DNA of 64,000 bases from positions 124,001-188,000 of the forward strand of contig NZ_FNPD01000001.1 of NCBI RefSeq assembly GCF_900107215.1, in the 5' to 3' direction. Made by a program: the position numbers and the translations under genes. Source of the DNA: Acetomicrobium thermoterrenum DSM 13490 (GTDB lineage Bacteria > Synergistota > Synergistia > Synergistales > Acetomicrobiaceae). The notes beneath the pieces were generated by a model. That model saw nothing but the letters and a program-made list of their open reading frames with translations. It did not search any database and was not told the origin of the DNA. Below are positions 34,200-41,971 of the stretch, one piece after another; within the stretch, counting starts at the first letter, position 1; each line of letters begins with the position of its first letter.

Positions 34200-35414
34200 A
34201 TGCTAAGGAGTGAGTCGATAATCATGCTACATGAGTTAAGGGCAAAAGACAAGGGTATTCGAGCGATAGCTCGAGAAACGGGCCGTTCGAGGAATACTGT
34301 GAGAAAGTACTTAAAGGCTGGTGGGATCCCAGAGAGGAAGCCGCATCGCAGGCGCAGTTCTAAGCTCGACCAATATAAGAAAACTGTAGGAGAGCTAATG
34401 GATCAAGGCGTATTCAACTGCGAAGTCATCTACGAAAGGATAAAGGCAGAAGGATATGCCGGCGGACGCACGATATTGCGGGATTACGTAAGGGATTTTA
34501 GGCCACCCAGGCAAACGCCTGCCGTGCGCCGATACGAGACGAAACCTGGAGAGCAAGCACAAGCAGACTGGGGGGAATATACGTACATCGACGAAGTAAG
34601 CGGCGAGGTGAGAAAGCTGTACCTTTTCGTGATGGTCTTGGGATACTCGAGGGCCATATACACGGAATTTGCCAACCGCTGCAATGCCAATGCCTTTAAC
34701 CGCTGTCTTATTCATGCCTTTGAATACTTCGGCGGTGTTACAGACGTACTGCTTACAGACAGGATGAAGACCGTGATCTTAGGCATAGGAGATGACAGAA
34801 AGCCTATATGGAATGCAAACTTTTCTGACCTGGCGGCAACGTTAGGGTTTACTCCAAAGGTATGTAGGCCCTATCGTCCCCAGACAAAGGGTAAAGTTGA
34901 ACGAGGCATCGAGTTCGTGAAGGGGAACTTCTTAGCAGGTAGGCGCTTTTCGGACTACGGCGACTTGAACCGGCAGGCTCTAAGCTGGTGTGATGAAAAA
35001 AACAGACGAATACATGGAACTTTGGGCGAAAGGCCCATCGACAGGTTGAAGGAAGAAAACCTAAGGCCTCTTCCTACTTTCAATAAATACCACAGGTTCT
35101 TGACGGAGGTGAGGAAGGTCCAAAGAGATGCACTCGTAAGTTACGACGGAGTGAGGTATGGCGTTCCATGGCAGTATAGCGGACACGAGGTCATGGTAAG
35201 AGAATTAAGCGGCACGATAGAGATCCTTTGCGACGAGAAAGTAATAGCTTCACATCAAAAGCGCTACACCTCAAGGAGCACGTGCTACCTTGAAGGCCAG
35301 TATCAGGGGATAAAGGAAGCAGAAGGACGCCTCTATCCCAAACCTAGGGCGACGAAGCTTGCGTCTTTGGAAGTCCAAAGGCGATCGCTTGTAGTTTACG
35401 ACGTCCTATCCTGA
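34200..35414 (+). CDS. istA: IS21-family transposase IstA
   Basis: IstA cuts and joins the IS ends. The 404-residue protein has an N-terminal helix-turn-helix (GIRAIARETGRSRNTVRKYL), then a DDE integrase core: QADWGEY (first Asp), LLTDRMKTV (second Asp) and KGKVERGIEF (Glu), followed by the basic C-terminal domain. No frameshift or stop is seen, and length fits the family. ATG 34200 is 50 bases inside the left inverted repeat. It precedes istB by 12 bases. Confidence 0.96.
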   Translation: MLRSESIIMLHELRAKDKGIRAIARETGRSRNTVRKYLKAGGIPERKPHRRRSSKLDQYKKTVGELMDQGVFNCEVIYERIKAEGYAGGRTILRDYVRDFRPPRQTPAVRRYETKPGEQAQADWGEYTYIDEVSGEVRKLYLFVMVLGYSRAIYTEFANRCNANAFNRCLIHAFEYFGGVTDVLLTDRMKTVILGIGDDRKPIWNANFSDLAATLGFTPKVCRPYRPQTKGKVERGIEFVKGNFLAGRRFSDYGDLNRQALSWCDEKNRRIHGTLGERPIDRLKEENLRPLPTFNKYHRFLTEVRKVQRDALVSYDGVRYGVPWQYSGHEVMVRELSGTIEILCDEKVIASHQKRYTSRSTCYLEGQYQGIKEAEGRLYPKPRATKLASLEVQRRSLVVYDVLS

Positions 35415-35426
35415 GGTGAATACGAA

Positions 35427-36197
35427 ATGATAGAGCTTGAAATGACAAAAACTAACTTGGAAAGCTTAGGATTGACTGCCGCTGCCAAATACCTTGACGC
35501 CTTCTTGGAGAGGGCACAAGGCGAAAACTACACCTATCTATCGTTCTTAAATGAGCTGCTCGAGGCGGAGGTAGCGGAGCGACAGAGGAGAAACATAGAG
35601 GTGCGCTCTAAGTTATCTAGACTGCCGCATAAGAAGACCTTGCAGGAATTCGACTTTAATTTCCAGCCAGGTGTAGACGAAAAACTCGTCAAGGAGCTTG
35701 CCACCATGGCCTTCGCCTACAGAGCTGAAAACGTGGTGCTTTTAGGCCCTCCCGGCGTAGGCAAAACGCACCTCGCTGTCGGCCTTTCAATGGAAGCGCT
35801 CTCTCGTGGTATCTCGGTGTACTTCACCACCCTTATGAGGATGGTAGAAGACCTAAAAAGGGCATACGAAAATCAATCTTTAATGAGGCGGATGAAGGTA
35901 TATTCATCTCCAAAGCTGCTCGTGATAGATGAAGTGGGATACTTGCCTTTGGATAGCCTTGGTTCAAGCTTGTTTTTCCAGCTTATAAGCGCACGTTACG
36001 AAAGGGGGAGCATAATACTGACCAGCAACAAGGGATTCGGTGAATGGGGAGAGCTGCTGGGCGATCCGGTACTAGCGACAGCAGTGTTGGACAGGCTATT
36101 ACATCATGCCCATATCATTAACATCAGGGGAAACAGTTACCGTCTGAAGGACAGAGCGAAGACGGGGCTGTATAAAAACCCCCAAGCCAATGTTTAG
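35427..36197 (+). CDS. istB: IS21-family ATPase helper IstB
   Basis: IstB is a DnaC-like AAA+ ATPase that assembles on target DNA and stimulates IstA. The 256-residue protein has Walker A LLGPPGVGKTHLA, Walker B KLLVIDEVGYLP, sensor ILTSNKGFGEW and the C-terminal HIINIRGNSYRLKDR segment typical of IstB. It is intact, starting at ATG 35427 after GAGGTGAA, and ends 12 bases before the right inverted repeat. Confidence 0.96.
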   Translation: MIELEMTKTNLESLGLTAAAKYLDAFLERAQGENYTYLSFLNELLEAEVAERQRRNIEVRSKLSRLPHKKTLQEFDFNFQPGVDEKLVKELATMAFAYRAENVVLLGPPGVGKTHLAVGLSMEALSRGISVYFTTLMRMVEDLKRAYENQSLMRRMKVYSSPKLLVIDEVGYLPLDSLGSSLFFQLISARYERGSIILTSNKGFGEWGELLGDPVLATAVLDRLLHHAHIINIRGNSYRLKDRAKTGLYKNPQANV

Positions 36198-36262
36198 TTG
36201 AAGGCCGGGGTGGGTCATTTTTAAACCGGCACAGATGGGTCAAATTAAAGCCGGCGTTGACA

Positions 36263-36277
36263 TTTCGCTTTCCCTTT
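36263..36277 (+). terminator. Skp terminator hairpin, right part with target duplication
   Basis: TTTC (36263-36266) is the second copy of the four-base target duplication; GCTTTCCCTTT (36267-36277) is the distal half of the right arm of the interrupted stem. It is followed by GTAGTTT rather than a long T run. Confidence 0.7.
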
Positions 36278-36336
36278 GTAGTTTAAGGGTTTTATAAAGC
36301 GCGGTTCTGGTCTAAAATAAGACGGCAGGAATAGGC

Positions 36337-37212
36337 ATGAGAGCGAAAAAGGATGATGACATGAAAAAGGACCTTTTGTTGACGGATAGATGGGTGGTCG
36401 TCGATCTCGACGGCACGATAATCAGAAACGATAAAGTCCCAACCAAGGTGGCAAGGGCGGCAAAAGTTCTTCAGGATGCAGGGTGGAGCCTGATCGTTGC
36501 CACAGGCAGGATACTGGCCGGAGCGCTACCTCACGTAAAGGCCCTGAAGACGGCCTGTCCTGCCATCGTTTACGACGGTGCGCGGGTCATGGACCCAAAG
36601 ACGGGGAAAGTCTACTTCGAAAAAAAGATACCAAGACAGATCGCCGCAGAGGTGATCGGCCTGGGGTTTGATTTGCCCTTGGAAATTCAGGTCTACGGCG
36701 ACGAGTCGGTGATTTGTCGGCCCAGCGACCTTTTGACCATAACTTATTTCAAATCCCTCGACGTGGAGTTGAAGCCCTTTCTCGTCTCCTCGCGCCTGGA
36801 TGAAGAGGTCTTCAGGGTGATATTTTTCGGCAAGCCCCTTCTGGTTTCAAAGCTGAAGTCCCTGCTGGAAGAGAGGCTAAAGGAAGCGGCAAACCTCACC
36901 CTGGCCGGAGACGACTTTTTAGACGTCCTTCCCGCAGGGGTCTCCAAAGGGGCGGCACTGGAAGCTTTAAAGGAAATATCGGGCAAAAGAGACGCTTTCA
37001 TCGTGGGCGTGGGAGATCACATGAACGACCTTGAGATGCTTAGGATGTCGGACTTTAGGGCGGCGCCGGCGGACGCCCTTTCGGAAATTCGCGAGATGGC
37101 CGACGTGATAATACCCCCTTCGTCGAAATGCGGCTTTTGCGAGCTCTGTGAACTGCTTTTAAGCGAGGGTTTCGAAGAAAATTTAAGCAGGAGGTGCAAT
37201 GCAAATGTCTGA
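36337..37212 (+). CDS. HAD-superfamily phosphatase, Cof type (subclass IIB)
   Basis: The 291-residue protein has the HAD motif [14 protein letters not shown], motif II VATGR, a cap domain, and motifs III/IV ([12 protein letters not shown] and [12 protein letters not shown]). Cof-type HADs dephosphorylate sugar phosphates, nucleotides or PLP; substrate unknown. ATG 36337 follows AGGAATAGG; ATG 36361 is another candidate start. It lies just right of the IS element, which may now affect its transcription, and overlaps the next gene by 14 bases. Confidence 0.88.
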   Translation: MRAKKDDDMKKDLLLTDRWVVVDLDGTIIRNDKVPTKVARAAKVLQDAGWSLIVATGRILAGALPHVKALKTACPAIVYDGARVMDPKTGKVYFEKKIPRQIAAEVIGLGFDLPLEIQVYGDESVICRPSDLLTITYFKSLDVELKPFLVSSRLDEEVFRVIFFGKPLLVSKLKSLLEERLKEAANLTLAGDDFLDVLPAGVSKGAALEALKEISGKRDAFIVGVGDHMNDLEMLRMSDFRAAPADALSEIREMADVIIPPSSKCGFCELCELLLSEGFEENLSRRCNANV

Positions 37213-37702
37213 ACCGGTCAAATGGGAAGTAGTCGATATGGAAATGCCCGATGATTGTAACATAATAGTTGGTCACAGTCATTTCATAAAGACCGTCGAA
37301 GACCTTTACGAGGCTTTGGCGACGGCTTCACCGACTCTTGAGTTTGGGATAGCCTTTTGCGAGGCCTCGGGGCCCTGCTTGATCAGGTGGGACGGCAACG
37401 CCAAGGATCTCACCGATGCTGCGATAAGGAACGCCCAAAAGATATCGGCGGGTCACACCTTCGTAATACTCCTTCGTAAGGGATATCCCATCAACGTGTT
37501 AAACAGGATCAAGGACGTCCAGGAGGTCTGTCGAATATACGCAGCGACGGCAAACCCTCTTCAACTGTTGGTGTTTGAGACCGACATGGGGCGTGGCGTG
37601 GCGGGCGTCGTAGACGGCTACCCCTCCAAGGGCGTGGAAGAGGAATCCCACATCGCAGAAAGAAAGGCCCTCTTGAGGGATATAATTGGCTACAAAAGAT
37701 AA
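37199..37702 (+). CDS. Adenosine-specific kinase
   Basis: The 167-residue protein matches the small adenosine-specific kinase family (PF04008) from archaea and thermophilic bacteria: [56 protein letters not shown] and a C-terminal [17 protein letters not shown]. Family knowledge is mainly structural; a role in adenosine salvage is presumed. ATG 37199 is 4 bases after AGGAGG and ATG 37205 is 10 bases after it, so either may be used. It overlaps the HAD gene by 14 bases. Confidence 0.85.
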   Translation: MQMSEPVKWEVVDMEMPDDCNIIVGHSHFIKTVEDLYEALATASPTLEFGIAFCEASGPCLIRWDGNAKDLTDAAIRNAQKISAGHTFVILLRKGYPINVLNRIKDVQEVCRIYAATANPLQLLVFETDMGRGVAGVVDGYPSKGVEEESHIAERKALLRDIIGYKR

Positions 37703-37728
37703 TGCCCCATGTAGACGGAGGAGCGCAA

Positions 37729-37749
37729 AAAGGGGCAAGCTCCCCCTTT
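37729..37749 (+). terminator. Possible terminator hairpin after the adenosine-specific kinase gene
   Basis: AAAGGGG (37729-37735) pairs with CCCCTTT (37743-37749) around a 7-base loop. A broken T-rich stretch (AATTTTGTTTT) follows about ten bases later. It is moderate in strength and lies within a decayed reading frame. Confidence 0.4.
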
Positions 37750-38030
37750 GTACCAATTTTGTTTTCTTGGAAGGCATGAAGTAGGTTGAAGCCCTTGGGA
37801 GGGCGGGGCCTGTTGTGTTGTCGGCCTTCGGCGAAGATCTTGCCCTTTAAAAGGATGGCGAGGTGTTGCCCTATGCTTTCGCCCTGGGCTCGCAGGTATT
37901 TCTTTCCGATGCGGCGACCCACAGGCCCAGGGAGCGAAAGGTGGCCATCCTGAAACTTCAAGAGGGGAAATTTGTCCTGGACGAGGAGCTTAGTATCCCT
38001 TCACGCCTGAAGCTTGAGCCGGTCTTTTAG
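37750..38030 (+). pseudogene. Decayed gene remnant with two in-frame stops
   Basis: Codons in the frame of positions divisible by three read TNFVFLEGMK-stop-VEALGRAGPVVLSAF..LAL-stop-KDGEVLPYAFALGSQ..., continuing through ERKVAILKLQEGKFVLDEEL to TAG 38028-38030. The stops are TAG 37782 and TAA 37848. Composition, codon use and amino-acid balance stay gene-like on both sides of the stops, so this looks like the C-terminal 90-odd codons of an inactivated gene. I do not recognise the family. A 16-base imperfect inverted repeat (37876-37889 with 37925-37940) lies inside. This and the hairpin are all I see in 37703-38055. Confidence 0.4.
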
Positions 38031-38055
38031 GCCTTTTTCGGGCGACGATGCAGCG

Positions 38056-38682
38056 TCATATATCCTTTTTCCCGTGACGCGACTCCAACTCCTCCCAAAT
38101 CTCCTCAAGGGAAACGCCGGAAGAGATCAGTCCCACGAAAAGGTGATAGAGGAGGTCCGATGCCTCGTATATGATTTGTTCCCTATCGTTTTGCGTCAAA
38201 GCGATGGCAACTTCTACTCCCTCCTCCCCGATCTTTTGAGCTATCCTGGGTCGGCCCTGGGCGATCAGTCTGGCTGTGTAGCTTTCCTCGGGAGGGGCGA
38301 CCTTTCGCTTGAGAAGGTACCTCCACAGCCTACCAGGGAAGGTCACGTCTCCTTTCAGTCCCTTTAAGAGTGTGTTGAAAAAGCAGCTTCTTTGGCCCGT
38401 ATGGCAGGCAGGGCCGGCAGGATCTACCATGACAAGCAGCGCATCTCCGTCGCAGTCGAGCCTGACTTCCCGCACCTTCATTATGTTTCCGCTACTTTCC
38501 CCTTTGTGCCACAATTCGCCCCTCGAGCGGCTGAAAAGGTAAAGCTCTCTTTTTTTGAGCGTAAGCTCCAAAGCTTTTTCATCGGCGTAGGCGAGCATAA
38601 GGACTTCTCCTGTTGTGCTGTCCTGCACTATGACGGGGATGAGGCCTCTTTCGTCGAAATTTACGGTTGTCCCTTCCTTCAT
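38056..38682 (-). CDS. hisIE: Phosphoribosyl-AMP cyclohydrolase / phosphoribosyl-ATP pyrophosphatase (HisIE)
   Basis: This bifunctional enzyme does steps 2 and 3 of histidine synthesis. The 208-residue protein has the HisI domain first (LIPVIVQDSTTGEVLMLAY, LYLFSRSRGELWHKGESSG, DCDGDALLVMV, GPACHTGQRSCF with zinc cysteines) and the HisE domain after about residue 115 (LIAQGRPRIAQKIGEEGVEV, LLYHLFVGL). It is the last gene of the minus-strand his operon, four bases after hisF. Confidence 0.95.
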   Translation of the reverse strand: MKEGTTVNFDERGLIPVIVQDSTTGEVLMLAYADEKALELTLKKRELYLFSRSRGELWHKGESSGNIMKVREVRLDCDGDALLVMVDPAGPACHTGQRSCFFNTLLKGLKGDVTFPGRLWRYLLKRKVAPPEESYTARLIAQGRPRIAQKIGEEGVEVAIALTQNDREQIIYEASDLLYHLFVGLISSGVSLEEIWEELESRHGKKDI

Positions 38683-38686
38683 CGTC

Positions 38687-39448
38687 TTACCACGTCCTTC
38701 TCACGGGAAAGCCGGCTTCCGCCAGCGCGTCTTTTGCCTCTGCGATGTTGTAGACACATAAGTGAAAGACTGATGCCGCCAGCACCGCATCGGCTCCCGC
38801 CTTCAGGGCTTCGACGAAATGTTGCAGCTTTCCGGCGCCTCCTGAGGCGATGATGGGAACGCTTACGGCATTTCTTGCAGCCTCTATGAGCTTGAGGTCG
38901 TAACCTGAGTCGGTGCCGTCCCTGTCGATAGAGGTAAGCAGCACCTCTCCCGCCCCCAGGCTGCATCCTTCTTCGATCCACTCGATTGCGTCCCTGCCGG
39001 TTGGTACGATTCCCCCTCCGGCGTAGGCCTCCCACCTGCCTTCGCCTGTCATCTTGGCGTCGACGGCCAAAACGACGGCCTGGCTTCCGAGGAGGAGGGC
39101 GCATTCCCTTATCAAATTAGGGTCTTCAAGGGCTCTGGTATTAAGCGATATCTTATCGGCGCCCAGGGATATTATCTCCTTTGCCGTTTTGACGGAATCA
39201 ATCCCGCCGCCGACTGTGAAGGGGATAAATATCCTGTCTGCTACCGCGCGCACCCACTCCATTTGGGTGGTCCTCCTCTCGCTTGAAGCGGAGATGTCGA
39301 GAAATACGAGCTCGTCGGCCCCTTCTTCCATGTATTTTTCGGCCAAACTTGCCGGTTCGTCCAGCTGCCTCAGATTTTGAAAGCGAACGCCTTTGACGAC
39401 GCAGCCGCCCTTGACGTCAAGGCAGGGTATAACTCTTTTTTTAAGCAT
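38687..39448 (-). CDS. hisF: Imidazole glycerol phosphate synthase cyclase subunit HisF
   Basis: HisF closes the imidazole ring, yielding IGP and AICAR, using ammonia from HisH. The 253-residue (beta/alpha)8 barrel has RVIPCLDVKGG with the catalytic Asp, FVGG-like IPFTVGGGI, ADKISLNT, VVLAVDAK, GEVLLTSIDRDGT with the second catalytic Asp, and PIIASGGAG. It overlaps hisA by eight bases. Confidence 0.97.
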   Translation of the reverse strand: MLKKRVIPCLDVKGGCVVKGVRFQNLRQLDEPASLAEKYMEEGADELVFLDISASSERRTTQMEWVRAVADRIFIPFTVGGGIDSVKTAKEIISLGADKISLNTRALEDPNLIRECALLLGSQAVVLAVDAKMTGEGRWEAYAGGGIVPTGRDAIEWIEEGCSLGAGEVLLTSIDRDGTDSGYDLKLIEAARNAVSVPIIASGGAGKLQHFVEALKAGADAVLAASVFHLCVYNIAEAKDALAEAGFPVRRTW

Positions 39449-40148
39449 CTTCTACCTCCTCGAGCACTTTTTTAAGGTCAAGGCTGCCGTCGTAAAGGGC
39501 TTTCCCTATGACGGCTCCAAAAAGGCCTAGTTTTTTGAGGGCTTTAACGTCTTCGATGGAGCCTATTCCGCCCGCCGCAATGATCTTCATGTCCGAATTT
39601 TTGACCAAAGCATCATAAAGGGCCAAGTCGGGTCCCCTCTTAGTGCCGTCTCTTTCCGTTGCAGTCGCCAAGATGGTTTCAAAGCCCATTTCGCTCAAAT
39701 TCTTTACGGTTTCAAGGGGATTTAAGGGGACAGTCTTAAGCCAACCCGCCAGGGCGACCTTTCCCTGTTTTACGTCCAGGGCAGGGATTATTCTGGGCGC
39801 AAGGTTACATAACTTTTCCGCGTCTTTCGTCCATATGAGGCTTCCCACCATAGCCTTGTCGGCGCCCATTTCAAGCGCCTTTTGCACCTCTTGGGGACTT
39901 CTTAGCCCTCCGCCGAAATGAATGACTTGGAAGATCTCCTTTAGCTTGGGAAGGAGACCGATGTTTTTTGGGCTTCCCTCCTTTGCTCCTTCGAGGTCTA
40001 CGACGTGGATTTCCCTTGCCCCCATTTCCTTTAAAACTCTTGCCACCTGGAGGGGGTCGCCGCTTATGGTCCAGGAGCGGTCGAAATCGCCCTGATAAAG
40101 CCTTACGACCTTTCCTTCATATAAGTCTATGGCAGGATATATCTTCAT
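39441..40148 (-). CDS. hisA: Phosphoribosylformimino-AICAR-phosphate isomerase HisA
   Basis: HisA isomerises ProFAR to PRFAR. The 235-residue half-barrel protein has YPAIDLYEGKVVRLYQGDF with the catalytic Asp, VIHFGGGLRS, KAMVGSL, PALDVKQGKVALAGW with the second Asp, TATERDGT and IIAAGGIGS. It sits between hisH (four-base overlap) and hisF (eight-base overlap). Confidence 0.97.
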   Translation of the reverse strand: MKIYPAIDLYEGKVVRLYQGDFDRSWTISGDPLQVARVLKEMGAREIHVVDLEGAKEGSPKNIGLLPKLKEIFQVIHFGGGLRSPQEVQKALEMGADKAMVGSLIWTKDAEKLCNLAPRIIPALDVKQGKVALAGWLKTVPLNPLETVKNLSEMGFETILATATERDGTKRGPDLALYDALVKNSDMKIIAAGGIGSIEDVKALKKLGLFGAVIGKALYDGSLDLKKVLEEVEDA

Positions 40149-40768
40149 TTCCCTTTGCCTCCCCTTAGCGAAAGGATGGCCGACTTAAAAAGAGCCAGGC
40201 CGAGTTTGCCGCTTCTTTCGGGATGAAACTGAAAGCCCATGATCAAGCCCCATTTCACCGCGGAGACGAAGCTTTTTTCACCGAGCTTGGTGGTGGCGAT
40301 ACAGGCTTGCGACTCGAGTAGACAGTAGCCGTGGACGAAGTAGACGTCGGCGCCCTCGAAGGGCTTGGCGTCAAATTCGGCTGCCCTGTCTTTGCGCCAG
40401 CGAAGTTCGTTCCAGCCGATATGGGGCCAGGGCTTTGCCTCAAGCCTCACGACCTCACCCGGAATGAAGCCCAGCCCTGGAGTGTAGCCCTCCTCAAAAC
40501 TTCCCTTGCAGAGCATCTGCATGCCAAGGCAAATACCGAGGATGGCCCCTCCGCCATCGCGATATTCCTTTAAAAAATCCGTCCACCCAGCCTCCTTCAG
40601 GTGGTGGTAGGCAGCGGGAAATGATCCGACGCCGGGAAGGATCAAAAGGGAGAGGGGCTTTCTTTCGTCCTTTGGTTTCTTCAAGACCTCTGCCGGCATT
40701 TTTAGGGCTGCAAGGGCCCTCATGACATTTCCTATGTTTCCGGCTCCGTAATCAATTACGCCGATCAA
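40145..40768 (-). CDS. hisH: Imidazole glycerol phosphate synthase glutaminase subunit HisH
   Basis: HisH hydrolyses glutamine and channels ammonia to HisF. The 207-residue class I glutaminase has VIDYGAGNIGNVMRAL, ILPGVGSFPAAYHHL, the nucleophile in LGICLGMQML, and the His-Glu pair in FQFHPERSGKLG. It overlaps hisB and hisA by four bases each. Confidence 0.97.
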   Translation of the reverse strand: MIGVIDYGAGNIGNVMRALAALKMPAEVLKKPKDERKPLSLLILPGVGSFPAAYHHLKEAGWTDFLKEYRDGGGAILGICLGMQMLCKGSFEEGYTPGLGFIPGEVVRLEAKPWPHIGWNELRWRKDRAAEFDAKPFEGADVYFVHGYCLLESQACIATTKLGEKSFVSAVKWGLIMGFQFHPERSGKLGLALFKSAILSLRGGKGK

Positions 40769-41331
40769 ATGATCGCCCCCTTAGTGCTCGAAGGTCTTTC
40801 AGAAGACTTCAGCGCCTGCTTCAAAGCCCTTCCCACGGCCTTGAAGGTCGCCTCGGCAAGATGGTGGGAGTTGTCTACGCTTAAAGCCTGAAGGTGCAGC
40901 GTAAGGGCAGCCTCTCTGCTGAAGGCACGCCAGAACTCCGGTATGAGTTCCGTATCGAAGTTGCCGCATTTGGGAGAGGGAAAACATCCCTTCCAGGAGA
41001 GACTTCCCCTTCCGCTAGCGTCGACTGCCGCCAAAACTAGCGTTTCGTCCATGGGGACGGCTGCCCAGCCGTACCTTTCGATCTGCCTTGAAGTCCACAA
41101 TTCCTTCAAAGCCCTTCCCAATGTAATCGCCACGTCCTCCACGGTGTGGTGGTCGTCTACGTGGGTGTCTCCCCTTGCTTCTATCCTGCCGTACACACCT
41201 GCGTTGAAAAGCAGAAGTTCAAGCATATGGCCTAGGAAGCCGACGGGCACGTCTATTTCGATTCCCTCGCCTTCGAGGGCTAAAGAGACCCTTACTGTAG
41301 TTTCCTCGGTCTGGCGAAAAGCTTCATACAT
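40765..41331 (-). CDS. hisB: Imidazoleglycerol-phosphate dehydratase HisB
   Basis: HisB removes water from IGP to form imidazole acetol phosphate. The 188-residue monofunctional form has the metal-binding HVDDHHTVEDVAITLG and the C-terminal LQALSVDNSHHLAEATFKA. There is no fused histidinol phosphatase domain, and no such gene is in the window. It overlaps hisG by eight bases. Confidence 0.97.
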   Translation of the reverse strand: MYEAFRQTEETTVRVSLALEGEGIEIDVPVGFLGHMLELLLFNAGVYGRIEARGDTHVDDHHTVEDVAITLGRALKELWTSRQIERYGWAAVPMDETLVLAAVDASGRGSLSWKGCFPSPKCGNFDTELIPEFWRAFSREAALTLHLQALSVDNSHHLAEATFKAVGRALKQALKSSERPSSTKGAII

Positions 41332-41971
41332 CTTTCATCCTCCCGACAATATTTTTTATGCTTTCCGTTATGTTCAGGCACTCCCTCCAGTAGGAGGAGC
41401 TGCCGTGTTTTCTTGCTACGAGCTTCAAGGAAACGGGGCATACCTCCTCTAAGATGGTCAAATCGTTAGCCTCGAGGGTGGTTCCCGTCTGGGTTATATC
41501 GACTATGCAGTCGGCGATGTTAAGCTGTGGAGCAAGCTCCACGGAGCCGTGAAGTTTTATTATATCGACCTGAACCCCCTTGGAGGCGAAGTGCCTTTCC
41601 GCTATGTTGGGATATTTCGTGGCCACGCGAAGCCACATGAGTTCCTTTTCGTTTCCGTCGAACCTGGCCTTCAGGCTTCTTGGTCCGGCAACGACCATCC
41701 TGCATCGCCCTAAGCCGGTATCGACGAGCTCGAGGAGGTCCGCCGAGACTTCCATCAGCACGTCGCTTCCCGCCAGTGCGAGGTCTGTGGTGCCGTAGTA
41801 AACGTAAAGGGGAACGTCCATTGGCTTAGCCAGGAAGAAGCGGAAGTTCTCCTCATCTATGGCGAGCTCCCTCGAGGCGCTTTCGAGGTTTTTGGTCGGT
41901 ATTTCAGCGCGCTTTAAAACCTCGATGGCCTCCTTTTGAATCCTGCCAGTAGGTATGGCAATCTTAATCAT
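41324..41971 (-). CDS. hisG: ATP phosphoribosyltransferase, short form HisG(S)
   Basis: HisG joins ATP and PRPP in the first step of histidine synthesis. The 215-residue protein has IAIPTGRIQKEAIEVL, TDLALAGSDVLME, RVATKYPNIAERHF and the PRPP loop ADCIVDITQTGTTL. It lacks the C-terminal regulatory domain of long HisG, so it needs HisZ, encoded immediately upstream with an eight-base overlap. Confidence 0.96.
   Translation of the reverse strand: MIKIAIPTGRIQKEAIEVLKRAEIPTKNLESASRELAIDEENFRFFLAKPMDVPLYVYYGTTDLALAGSDVLMEVSADLLELVDTGLGRCRMVVAGPRSLKARFDGNEKELMWLRVATKYPNIAERHFASKGVQVDIIKLHGSVELAPQLNIADCIVDITQTGTTLEANDLTILEEVCPVSLKLVARKHGSSSYWRECLNITESIKNIVGRMKDV

Larger units (their letters stand above)
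34097..36262 (+). mobile_element. Complete IS21-family insertion sequence
   Basis: The 2,166-bp element carries istA and istB between terminal inverted repeats of about 53 bases (34097-34149 and 36210-36262), which match at 38 of 53 positions; both begin TGTCA and end AATGACCCAC. Each end has two internal GACCCA-containing repeats, as expected for IS21 transposase binding. The four-base direct repeat TTTC flanks it (34093-34096 and 36263-36266). Both genes are intact, so it may be active. It interrupts the hairpin after skp. Confidence 0.95.

Noticed and set aside
37509-37961. Minus-strand frame of 150 codons over the adenosine-specific kinase tail and the remnant
   Set aside because: Crosses the 3' end of a real gene and reads as low-quality proline/arginine-rich sequence.
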